Of a DNA stretch of 64,000 nt, positions 25,262-32,936 are shown in pieces. The notes beneath the pieces were generated by a model. The model ran no database searches. It saw nothing but the letters and a program-made list of their open reading frames with translations, and was not told the DNA's origin. The position numbers were made by a program, and so were the translations under genes. The first letter of the stretch is position 1. Every line of letters starts with the position of its first letter. Source of the stretch: Poriferisodalis sp965198245 (lineage in GTDB: Bacteria; Actinomycetota; Acidimicrobiia; Acidimicrobiales; Poriferisodalaceae); assembly GCF_965198245.1 (NCBI RefSeq), contig NZ_OZ240249.1, positions 1,984,001-2,048,000 of the forward strand. Reading direction: 5' to 3'.

Positions 25262-26115
25262 GGACCCTCGCCTTCCAGCAGGCCGCGTTCAAGCAGGACG
25301 CCGACGAGGTGTCGCCGGTAGTCGGCGTCCGCGTGGATGTCGCCGGTCGGATTGACTGCGTTGCGGGCCGCCGCAACGGCGGCTGCGATGGCCGCTGGGC
25401 CGAGGTCGGAGCCGACCAGCGCGCCCTCGGCGTCGATCAAACGCTGGGCCACCGACCCAACGCCGAACGCCGCGATGCGTGCCATCGTGCAGACGCCGTC
25501 CACGCTGGCCCACCGCAGTGCCACCCCGCCCACCGGGAACACGTGGCCCCCGTTCGAGACTTCAGCCACGGCGCTTCGCTCGCTTGGATCCTGGCGTTTG
25601 AACGTGACCGCCGAAACGACCTCACCTGTCTCGATGCTGGTGGTCATGTCAGCTACGAGGAAGTCGTGGGCCGGAACCCGACGTTCGCCGGCGGCACTCG
25701 TGAGCACCAGATCGGCCTCCAACGCGAGCGCAACGGCCGGCAACTCGGCTAGCGGGTCGCAGTGGGCCAGACTGCCGCAGACGGTGCCACGGTTGCGCGT
25801 GGCGGGCAGCCCGACGTGGGGGAGCGCCTTGGCCAACAGCGGGCACTCGGCTTCGACCAGCGGGTCGGTCTCGGCGTCGATCTGGCGCACGAGCGCACCG
25901 ACGACGAGGCGATCGTTCGAGACAGCGATGTAGTCAAGCTCGTGACAGCGGTTGATCGACACGAGCACCTCGGGTCGGGCCAGCCGGAGATTCATGAGCG
26001 GAACCAGGCTCTGGCCGCCTGCAAGGATCCGGGCGTCATCGCCGTGCTCGGCCAGGGCTCGGACTACCGCTTCGAGCGACTCGGGAGCAACAAACGAGAA
26101 CGGTGCGGGTTTCAT
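25258..26115 (-). CDS. Molybdenum hydroxylase FAD subunit
   Basis: 285 aa, CoxM/FAD-binding_5 type. FAD pyrophosphate contacts are visible in ILAGGQSLVPLMNLRLARP (about residue 35) and TRNRGTVCGSLAHCDPLAE (about residue 110). The C-terminal CO_deh_flav_C-like part ends GDIHADADYRRHLVGVLLER. It passes electrons to an acceptor. It lies 6 bp after the NicX-like gene and overlaps the 2Fe-2S gene by 4 bp. Confidence 0.9.
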   Translation of the reverse strand: MKPAPFSFVAPESLEAVVRALAEHGDDARILAGGQSLVPLMNLRLARPEVLVSINRCHELDYIAVSNDRLVVGALVRQIDAETDPLVEAECPLLAKALPHVGLPATRNRGTVCGSLAHCDPLAELPAVALALEADLVLTSAAGERRVPAHDFLVADMTTSIETGEVVSAVTFKRQDPSERSAVAEVSNGGHVFPVGGVALRWASVDGVCTMARIAAFGVGSVAQRLIDAEGALVGSDLGPAAIAAAVAAARNAVNPTGDIHADADYRRHLVGVLLERGLLEGEGP

Positions 26116-26121
26116 GGAGAC

Positions 26122-27150
26122 TCAGCCGACGACGGGCCGCAGCTCGGCTGCGAGAGCCACCAACGACTCAGGGCCCACGATCGCACCGTCTTCGACGACA
26201 CGTCGACCATCGATGTCGATCGTGTGCAAGAACAAGACAGCGTCAGGGTGGTTCTCACCACCACCGGGGTCCCACCACGGCATGCCCATGCCGATGGCGT
26301 TGTTGCCCTGGGCGCGTGTGTCCTCGATGAACGAGTCGCCGGTGACGCGGGCCGTGGGATGGATGCCGTGGGTGAAGTGAATGACATACCCGTAGTCGCC
26401 GTCCGAACCTGCCCGCCGCAGCGCTCGGTCGGCGACAAATCGCTCATTGCCTCCGCCCGCAATGGCCCGAATGCGGCCATCGATCTCGAGGGTCATGGGT
26501 GCAGCGAGCGATGTGTAGTACTCGTGGAAGATGGCGCCGACCTCGATGCGCCCCTTGACCGTTTCGACATCGGGGAACAACGTGCATTGCCCAGGCACCA
26601 AGACCGTCCCTGGCTTGTCAGCTCGTCGCGGCTTGGAGAATCCACGCTGACCGAGAATGAAGCTCACGTCGGTGCCAGCGTTGTCCGTGATGCGCACGGT
26701 CTTGCCGACCGCTTCGTTCACCAGCGCGTCGAAGGCATGGTGTACCGCGAAGTAGCGGTCTAGATCGACCTGCCCAAACAGCCTCAACAGGCCCCCGGCG
26801 TTCAGGTCGGCACCCAGCAGATAGCGGATGTGTTCGCCCTCCATCGCCTGATCGTGAAGCTCCGAGCCAGCGAGGTAGGGGAACGTGAAATCAATCCACA
26901 CATCTGCAGCCAGCGCTGCGGCCGAAACCGCCGGAGTGAGGTACGGGTCGGCAAGGCGGCCTTGATACGGAAGCGGCGGGATCAACAGGACCGATGCATT
27001 GGCACCGGCGAGCAGTGATGCTTGGAGCACCGCCTGCCACACCACCTCGTCGCTGTCGGTGTCGGCGGTGATCAGGACGGTCTCGTTCGGCTCCAATGCC
27101 ATGTAGTCGCGCATCAGCACGTCCGCTGCGCCGGCAACAGTGGCTGTCAT
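26122..27150 (-). CDS. NicX-like ring-cleavage dioxygenase / M29-related protein
   Basis: 342 aa of the family that includes 2,5-dihydroxypyridine 5,6-dioxygenase (NicX) and proteins named as M29 aminopeptidases. The metal-site pattern of NicX is kept: HGIHPTA supplies a His and GENHPDAVLF supplies the H-x-D pair. The N-terminal Rossmann-like half (NETVLITADTDSDEVVWQAV) is also typical. In nicotinate catabolism this enzyme opens the dihydroxypyridine ring. Next to a Mo hydroxylase and a Rieske oxygenase, ring cleavage of an N-heterocycle is the most coherent role. ATG at 27150 overlaps the Rieske gene stop by 4 bp. Confidence 0.72.
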   Translation of the reverse strand: MTATVAGAADVLMRDYMALEPNETVLITADTDSDEVVWQAVLQASLLAGANASVLLIPPLPYQGRLADPYLTPAVSAAALAADVWIDFTFPYLAGSELHDQAMEGEHIRYLLGADLNAGGLLRLFGQVDLDRYFAVHHAFDALVNEAVGKTVRITDNAGTDVSFILGQRGFSKPRRADKPGTVLVPGQCTLFPDVETVKGRIEVGAIFHEYYTSLAAPMTLEIDGRIRAIAGGGNERFVADRALRRAGSDGDYGYVIHFTHGIHPTARVTGDSFIEDTRAQGNNAIGMGMPWWDPGGGENHPDAVLFLHTIDIDGRRVVEDGAIVGPESLVALAAELRPVVG

Positions 27151-28280
27151 GGGGTCGCTCCACCGATCACGCGGTCCAGATAGCCGTTGAGGAAGTTGTG
27201 AACGCCCTTCTCCAGGGTGCTCATACGCCCCGGCCGGTAGGCGGGTGAACTCATCGCCTGTTGCATCGACTCGATCATGATTCGGTCTTCTTCGAGTACC
27301 AGGATCTGAAAGTCGTGGTAGATCTTCAGCGTCTCAGCGAAGTCCGGCCTGTCGAAGAATTCCTCGGGAAACAGGTGGTAGATGACCACCCGGGTGCGGC
27401 CCTCGTCGATCGGCCACGCGATCATCGGCCGAATGCAATCGATGCGGCCGAAAAACGTCAGGTTGGGCGAAGTGAACGCAGTACAGGCGAAACTGTGCGG
27501 CCTGTCGGTAAGCCACGGCATCTTGCCGAGCAGTGGCTCGGCCCCCGGCGTGGGAGGGCCGGCATCGTAGAAGATCGAAAGACCGCCGTCGGGTTTGACG
27601 TTCACGTGGTCGGGCTCGAACTTGAAGTTGGCGCCGAAGCTGTCCGCGTGCAGCACCCCGACGTGGTAGAAGTCCATCAAGTTCTCGTGTATGAACTTCC
27701 AGTTGCACGCGAGGTCGATTTCGAGCTTGTTACCCAGGCGGCATTTCTCCCACCCGAGGAAAGAGAACTCCTCGTCGATCCCGGCCATCGCATCAGCCAG
27801 CGGTCCGGCATCGTGATCGAAGTTGATGAAGATGTTGCCCCGCCAGACGTCGAGCCGCAGTGGTGTCAGGGCGCAATCGGCGACGTCGAAACCCTTGGTC
27901 TCCGCCATGTAGGCGGCGCCCTTCAGCTGGCCGTCAAGGCCGTATACCCAGCCGTGGTACGGGCAGCTGAATGCCTTGAGATTGCCCGATCCGTACGCAA
28001 CCTCGACACCTCGGTGGACGCACATGTTGTAGTTGGCGTGTAGCTGACCGTCGCGATCGCGCGAGAGCAGTACGGGCTCGCCGACCAGGCGCAGCGCCAT
28101 GTAGTCACCCGGATCGGCCAGCTCCTCGACCCGTCCTACGTAGAGCCACTCGCGTTTGAAATACTCGGCCACCTCGCGACGGAAGATCTCCGGGCTGGCA
28201 TAGATCGCGCCCGGCGCATGGGTCGCCTGGTCCAACGCGACCTTGGTCCCTGCCGGATCTATCTCGGACGAATCTGACAT
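27147..28280 (-). CDS. Rieske non-heme iron ring-hydroxylating oxygenase, alpha subunit
   Basis: 377 aa from ATG 28280 (a GTG at 28301 is possible but ATG has a G-rich Shine-Dalgarno just before it). The Rieske cluster motif is CVHRG (Cys87, His89) and CPYHGW (Cys106, His109). The catalytic mononuclear iron site has ENLMDFYHVGVLH. It inserts oxygen into an aromatic or related substrate, needing a reductase that is not encoded in the window. First gene of the five-gene operon, with an IclR-type palindrome 24 bp upstream. Confidence 0.92.
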   Translation of the reverse strand: MSDSSEIDPAGTKVALDQATHAPGAIYASPEIFRREVAEYFKREWLYVGRVEELADPGDYMALRLVGEPVLLSRDRDGQLHANYNMCVHRGVEVAYGSGNLKAFSCPYHGWVYGLDGQLKGAAYMAETKGFDVADCALTPLRLDVWRGNIFINFDHDAGPLADAMAGIDEEFSFLGWEKCRLGNKLEIDLACNWKFIHENLMDFYHVGVLHADSFGANFKFEPDHVNVKPDGGLSIFYDAGPPTPGAEPLLGKMPWLTDRPHSFACTAFTSPNLTFFGRIDCIRPMIAWPIDEGRTRVVIYHLFPEEFFDRPDFAETLKIYHDFQILVLEEDRIMIESMQQAMSSPAYRPGRMSTLEKGVHNFLNGYLDRVIGGATP

Positions 28281-28303
28281 CGCGTCCCCCCCATTCCCCA
28301 CGG

Positions 28304-28318
28304 TTCCGCAATGCGGAA
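28304..28318. promoter_or_regulatory. IclR-type operator upstream of the Rieske/Mo-hydroxylase operon
   Basis: TTCCGCA-A-TGCGGAA, a perfect palindrome with 7-bp arms around one base. It has the form of operators bound by IclR-family regulators of catabolic operons. It is 24 bp upstream of the Rieske ATG, so a bound protein would cover the promoter or start. No IclR gene is in the window. The remainder of 28319-28591 has no visible gene. Confidence 0.65.
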
Positions 28319-28591
28319 TTCACGCCGCTATCGGAAACTTAGTAGGGCATCAGCTTGACCGTGATGGCGAGTGCCGCTCCCACCGTCCGGGCCCTGCGGG
28401 CAGTCGGTCGTCGCGCTGCGAAGCGAGCGTAAGCCCCTGGCTCGGTTGCTCAGGTGACCCGAGGAAGTGCGAGGCAGTTCACACCGCTACTGGGTAGGAG
28501 AGGAATCCTCTGTGGCGAGCGCGCGGTCGGCGCACGAGCTGAGCAGCTGGGCGCAGGTATGGGATCGGCAACGCGCACCTGTCGGGACGTG

Positions 28592-30205
28592 TCAGGCCAT
28601 GGTGAGGCCGGGGTAGCCGTTCGCAGCAAGCTCGGTGACCTTGGCGGTGTAGCGGGTGGCCCCGCCGAAGTAGGCCTGATAGCGGACGTTGCCTTCCTCG
28701 TGACCGGCGACATTGGAGTTGTAGCCGGTGAACCAGCCCTTGCTGCGCCGGAACAGCAGCCGTTCGTGGAACCGCATCACCTCGTCCACCCATTCCTGCT
28801 CGGCCTCGGGCTGCGCCTCCACCCGGCTGTATCCGTGCTCGCGCACGTATTCGAGCAATCCCGTCACCCAGTCGACGCCGCCCTCGATGGCCCGTGGGAA
28901 GTTGGTGGAGCCCGACACGCTCTGGGGTCCGGCCACCATCGCCATGTTGGGGAAGCCGTGCGACAGCAGGCCGCAGTAGGTGCTGGGGCCGTTACGCCAT
29001 TTCTCGCCGAGTGTGGTGCCGTTGACGCCGCGGATGTCCACCCGGTCGAATGCCCCGGTGATGGCGTCGAAGCCGGTGGCGTAGACGATCAGGTCCAGGT
29101 CGTATTGGCGGTCGGTGGTTTGGATGCCAGTTGCGGTCAGGCGCTCGATGGGTGTCTCCGAGAGGTCCACCAACTCGACGTTGGGGTTGTTGTAGGCCTC
29201 GAAGTAGTCGGTTTCCAGCGGCAGCCGCTGCAGACCGAAGCCGTGGTCGGTGGGGATGAGCTTCTCCGCCACGGCAGGGTCGTGGACTCGCTGGCGGATC
29301 CGCTCGGCGATGTACTCCGACATCTCCCGGTTCGCGGCCTCGTCCACGAAGATCTCAGCGAAGTTGCCCGCCAGGATGGCGAAACCAGACCGGGTGTACA
29401 GCTCATCCCACAGCTCGCGGCGCTCGTCGGCGGTCATGTCCCAGAATCCCCAGCGAGGTACGTGCTCGAAGCCTTGGGGCGAGGCAGCGCAGTTGGCGAA
29501 GATCTCGTCGTAGCGATCGCGGATTGCGTCCATCTCTGCTTCGGAGATGGGGGAGTTGTTCAGCGGCGTGCTCCAGTTGGGCCGGCGCTGGAACACCTTG
29601 AGCTCGCTGACCTTGTCTGCGATCTCGCCGATCACCTGAATGCCGGTGGCCCCGGTGCCGATGACGCCGACGCGCTGCCCGGCGAGCTCCACGGGTTCGT
29701 TGGGCCAGAAGAACGTGTGAAATGACGGGCCTTCGAACTCGTCCATGCCGGGGTAGGCGGGCAGGGTCGGTGCCGACAGCGGACCGAGGCTGGTGACCAC
29801 GAAGCGAGCGTTGTGGGTGTCGCCGTCGGCGAGCGAGAGGTGCCAGCTGCGCTCGCTCTCGTCCCACGCCATGCGTTCGACCCGCTTGCCGAAGCGCATG
29901 TGGCGACGCAAGTCGAACTTGTCGGCCACGTAGTTCAGGTAGCGCAGGTTCTCGGGCTGGGAGCTGAAGCGCTCCTTCCAGTGCCATTCGTCCAGCAGTT
30001 CTTTGGAGAACGAGTAGCCGTAGGTGTAGCTCTCGGAGTCGAACCGGCAGCCCGGGTAGCGGTTGCGGTACCAAGTGCCGCCGAGATCGCCCTCGGCTTC
30101 GAGGACCACGGCGTCGATTCCGAGGTCCACCAGGCGCTTGATCTGGTAGATGCCTGACACCCCGGCACCCAGCACCACTACTTCGCTCTGGCGAGAATCG
30201 CTCAC
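28592..30205 (-). CDS. Flavin monooxygenase, Baeyer-Villiger type
   Basis: 537 aa. The first dinucleotide-binding motif is VVVLGAGVSGIYQIKRL (FAD), followed by GTWYRNRYPGCRFDSESYTY. The Baeyer-Villiger fingerprint FEGPSFHTFFWP fits FxGxxxHxxxW, and the second motif GVIGTGATGIQVI binds NADPH. The family inserts oxygen next to a ketone to make an ester or lactone. I start at GTG 30205, with GAAGGGA 6-9 nt upstream, since the sequence before it matches nothing. It stands alone on the minus strand, about 310 bp from the Rieske operon, and may act on a related catabolic pathway. Confidence 0.88.
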   Translation of the reverse strand: MSDSRQSEVVVLGAGVSGIYQIKRLVDLGIDAVVLEAEGDLGGTWYRNRYPGCRFDSESYTYGYSFSKELLDEWHWKERFSSQPENLRYLNYVADKFDLRRHMRFGKRVERMAWDESERSWHLSLADGDTHNARFVVTSLGPLSAPTLPAYPGMDEFEGPSFHTFFWPNEPVELAGQRVGVIGTGATGIQVIGEIADKVSELKVFQRRPNWSTPLNNSPISEAEMDAIRDRYDEIFANCAASPQGFEHVPRWGFWDMTADERRELWDELYTRSGFAILAGNFAEIFVDEAANREMSEYIAERIRQRVHDPAVAEKLIPTDHGFGLQRLPLETDYFEAYNNPNVELVDLSETPIERLTATGIQTTDRQYDLDLIVYATGFDAITGAFDRVDIRGVNGTTLGEKWRNGPSTYCGLLSHGFPNMAMVAGPQSVSGSTNFPRAIEGGVDWVTGLLEYVREHGYSRVEAQPEAEQEWVDEVMRFHERLLFRRSKGWFTGYNSNVAGHEEGNVRYQAYFGGATRYTAKVTELAANGYPGLTMA

Positions 30206-30364
30206 GGCTGTCCCTTCGATCGCCTGCCCGGCAGTATGGCGGCGCCAGATCAACGGGTGCTCGCCGAGCACATTCGATCTGTTCCTGGACGGGTGGCGAC
30301 TTCGATGGCGGCCACGCCGACAAGCCGCAGACGATGACCTCTCGCCGAGCGTACGCCGTGATAT

Positions 30365-30381
30365 GTACGTATAATACGTAC
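30365..30381 (+). promoter_or_regulatory. Promoter with overlapping operator for the MazEF-type pair (leaderless)
   Basis: GTACGTAT-A-ATACGTAC is a perfect palindrome with 8-bp arms. Embedded in it is TATAAT at 30370-30375, a consensus -10. The GTG start of the antitoxin is at 30382, where transcription should begin, so the mRNA is probably leaderless. No -35 consensus is visible. The overlap fits autorepression by the toxin-antitoxin complex. Confidence 0.7.
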
Positions 30382-30612
30382 GTGCCAAACAAGACGATCA
30401 GTGTGCCTGAAGACGTCGTGCCGATCATCGAGAGCCTGCACGTGCCGTTCTCGAGGTGGGTGACCGATCAGCTCCGGCGCTATGCAGCCCAGTCGACCAT
30501 GTCGTTCGCCGATCAGCTCGTGGCGGATGCGGCGCTAGCCGCTCCCGAGGGACTGACCGCCGGGGACGCCCTGGCGGTTGGCGAGCGGATGGAGCGATCT
30601 GCGCCGTGGTAG
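30382..30612 (+). CDS. Antitoxin of a MazEF-type module
   Basis: 76 aa from GTG 30382 (VPNKTISVPEDVVPIIESLH, then VPFSRWVTDQLRRYAAQS). The short N-terminal strand followed by two helices suggests a ribbon-helix-helix DNA-binding antitoxin, and the acidic/hydrophobic tail (LVADAALAAPEGLTAGDALA) would wrap the toxin. The longer open frame upstream is not used because the promoter lies in it. It overlaps the toxin start by 7 bp. Confidence 0.72.
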   Translation: MPNKTISVPEDVVPIIESLHVPFSRWVTDQLRRYAAQSTMSFADQLVADAALAAPEGLTAGDALAVGERMERSAPW

Positions 30613-30923
30613 TGCGTGGCGGGGTGTACTGGATCGATCTCGACAAGCGGCGACCGTGTGTGGTTGTGTCGTCTGACGATGTTCTCGATGTCGACGTGTG
30701 GCAAACCCATGTCGTGCCGCTGACATCGAATCTCGATCGGGCTGGTCTCGCCGGCAATGTCCTGCTCGACGCTGCGGTGACCGGCCTGCCCGCCGACTCC
30801 GTAGCGGTGCCGCTCGGATTGGAGCTGGTCGATCGCTCATGGCTGGGGGAGCGTGCGGGCCGACTGCCCCGGACCCTGGTCGATGCCATTGATGACGGAC
30901 TGCGAGCCGTCCTGGATCTGTGA
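30606..30923 (+). CDS. mazF: MazF/PemK-type ribonuclease toxin
   Basis: 105 aa from GTG 30606 (or 103 aa from GTG 30612). RGGVYWIDLDKRRPCVVVSS is the MazF opening with the catalytic Arg region, followed by VWQTHVVPLTSN, in which the Thr/Ser row is typical, and LELVDRSWLGERAGRLP. The family cleaves mRNA at short sequences. It is coupled to the antitoxin by overlap. A truncated sister copy lies at 50191-50433. Confidence 0.85.
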   Translation: MVVRGGVYWIDLDKRRPCVVVSSDDVLDVDVWQTHVVPLTSNLDRAGLAGNVLLDAAVTGLPADSVAVPLGLELVDRSWLGERAGRLPRTLVDAIDDGLRAVLDL

Positions 30924-30965
30924 TCGTCGGCCACCCAGTCGACGGCTGAGAAATAGGGTCGGGCG

Positions 30966-31757
30966 ATGAGTGAAGAGCGAGTGATGCACCTGGGTGTGAG
31001 TGCCGCCGATCTGGGCGGGGCCTCGCTCGCCATCGTGCCGGGCGACCTGGCCCGGGTGGCGAGGATCGCCGAGACGATGGCCGAGCCGGTCCACTTGGCT
31101 TCGAACCGGGAGTTCACGAGCTATCGGGCGTCGGTCGACGGCCAGCCGGTGGTGGTCTGCTCGACCGGTGTCGGCGGGCCGTCGACCTCGGTCGCGGTCG
31201 AGGAGCTGGCCCAGCTCGGCGTGCGGACATTCCTGCGGGTCGGCACCACCGGGTCGATCCAGCCTGATCTGCGGATCGGTCACCTGGTCATCACCCAGGC
31301 AGCGGTGCGCCTCGACGGGGCGAGCCGGCACTTCGCGCCGCTGGAGTACCCGGCCGCCTCGTCGTTCGAGTGCACCCGGGCCTTGGTCGATGCAGCGGTT
31401 GCCCTCGACGCTCCCCATCAGGTCGGGATCACGGCGTCGAGCGACACCTTCTACCCCGGCCAGGAGCGCTACGACACCGTGGCTGGCGATGTCGTCGGGT
31501 GGCTGCGGGGCAGCTTGGCGGAGTGGCGTCGCATCGGCGTACTCAACTACGAGATGGAGTCGGCCACCCTGTTCACGATGTGTGCGGCCAACGGCTGGCG
31601 GGCCGGGTGCGTCGCCGGGGTGATCGCTCAGCGCACCGAATCCGAGGCTGTCGTCGACGAGAATCGCATTGCTGCCACCGAGGAACGGGCGGTCGGGGTG
31701 GTCGTCGAGGCGGCCCGGCGCCTGCTTCAACAGAAATCTCATCGAGGTGCACCGTGA
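30966..31757 (+). CDS. udp: Uridine/nucleoside phosphorylase
   Basis: 263 aa, close to the size of E. coli Udp. Motifs of the PNP_UDP_1 family: AIVPGDLARVARIAETM (phosphate-binding Gly-Asp), VCSTGVGGPSTSVAVEEL, FLRVGTTGSIQPDL, and the ribose-binding Glu in VLNYEMESATLF. It splits a nucleoside with phosphate into base and ribose-1-phosphate. Its TGA overlaps the GTG of the following enolase-superfamily gene, so the two are translated together. An intriguing partner choice, because that gene looks like a sugar-acid dehydratase. Confidence 0.83.
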   Translation: MSEERVMHLGVSAADLGGASLAIVPGDLARVARIAETMAEPVHLASNREFTSYRASVDGQPVVVCSTGVGGPSTSVAVEELAQLGVRTFLRVGTTGSIQPDLRIGHLVITQAAVRLDGASRHFAPLEYPAASSFECTRALVDAAVALDAPHQVGITASSDTFYPGQERYDTVAGDVVGWLRGSLAEWRRIGVLNYEMESATLFTMCAANGWRAGCVAGVIAQRTESEAVVDENRIAATEERAVGVVVEAARRLLQQKSHRGAP

Positions 31758-32917
31758 GCAAGATCAGCCGCATCGTCGTTCAGGCCTACACGTATCAACT
31801 CCCCGACGTCGGTCCGTCGATCGTGACCTACTCGCCTGGGGCAGAGCTGAGCGTCTCGAAGTTCATGGTGTCGATCGAGACCGACGACGGTCACACGGGA
31901 AGCTACGCACCTCACTTCGGCGCAACCGAACACGCACTGGCGCAGGTCAGCGATATGGCGCCACTCCTGATCGGTAGGGACCCAGAGCAGCGCGAACGGA
32001 TATTCGAGCTCCTCAAACTGCAGTTCCGGCACTACGACAAGGTCGGTATCGCAGCATTGGACACAGCCCTGTGGGACCTCGCGGGCAAGAAGTACGCCGC
32101 CTCCATCAGCCAGTTGTTGGGCGGGTACCGGGAACGGCTGCCGACGTATGCGAGCACGACACCGGGCCAAAAGACGCCCGGCGGCCTAGACAGCATCGAG
32201 AAGTACGCAGACTTCGCGGAGGAATGCCAGCAACGCGGTTTCCCGGCGTTCAAGATTCACGGCTTCTTCGACGGCGACGTGGACAACGAGATCGGCATCA
32301 TGACAGCGGTTCGCGATCGCGTCGGGTCCACGATGAAGTTGATGACAGACCCCGCGTCGTCCTTGGGGTCATTCATGGATGCCGTAGAAGTCGGTCGGGC
32401 TTGCGATGACTTGGGATTCCTCTGGTACGAAGACCCGTACCGCGATGCCTCTTCGAGCGCCGCCGCTCACAAGCGCCTACGAGACTTCGTCCGCACACCG
32501 ATGCTCATTGCCGAGCACATCCGAGGATTCGAGCAAAAGGCCGACTTCGTGTTGGCTCGTGGCACCGACATCATGCACATCGATCCCGAGTTGGACGGCG
32601 GCATCACCGGCACGATGAGACTGGCCCACTTCTGCGACGCCATCGGCATGGAGGTACAGCTCCACACGGCCGGCCCGATGCACCGACACTGCATGTCCGC
32701 CATACCCAACACGCTTTTCTACGAACTCGGCTTGGTCAATCCCGACACATCGCAAAACTGCCTGCAACCGCCGATCTACGCAGACGGTTATGGCGATGGC
32801 CTCGACGATGTGGATGCTGATGGATGCGTCGCGGTGCCCACTGGCCCGGGGCTGGGAGTGGAGTACGACTGGGACAAGATCAATGCTTGGGAAACGGCCA
32901 GGCGCACGTTCGAGTAA
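31754..32917 (+). CDS. Mandelate racemase/enolase-superfamily dehydratase
   Basis: 387 aa from GTG 31754, which overlaps the phosphorylase stop. The capping domain (AYTYQLPDVGPSIVTYS) is followed by a modified TIM barrel: DTALWDLAGKKYAASISQLLGG, the base motif FPAFKIHGF (K-x-H), metal ligands MTDPASS, YEDPY and IAEHIRG, then HIDPELDGGIT and LHTAGPM. K-x-H instead of K-x-K points to the sugar-acid dehydratase type rather than a racemase. The substrate is unknown. Convergent with the redoxin gene, 19 bp between stops. Confidence 0.82.
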   Translation: MSKISRIVVQAYTYQLPDVGPSIVTYSPGAELSVSKFMVSIETDDGHTGSYAPHFGATEHALAQVSDMAPLLIGRDPEQRERIFELLKLQFRHYDKVGIAALDTALWDLAGKKYAASISQLLGGYRERLPTYASTTPGQKTPGGLDSIEKYADFAEECQQRGFPAFKIHGFFDGDVDNEIGIMTAVRDRVGSTMKLMTDPASSLGSFMDAVEVGRACDDLGFLWYEDPYRDASSSAAAHKRLRDFVRTPMLIAEHIRGFEQKADFVLARGTDIMHIDPELDGGITGTMRLAHFCDAIGMEVQLHTAGPMHRHCMSAIPNTLFYELGLVNPDTSQNCLQPPIYADGYGDGLDDVDADGCVAVPTGPGLGVEYDWDKINAWETARRTFE

Positions 32918-32936
32918 CTCGATTCGCCCTACCGTC

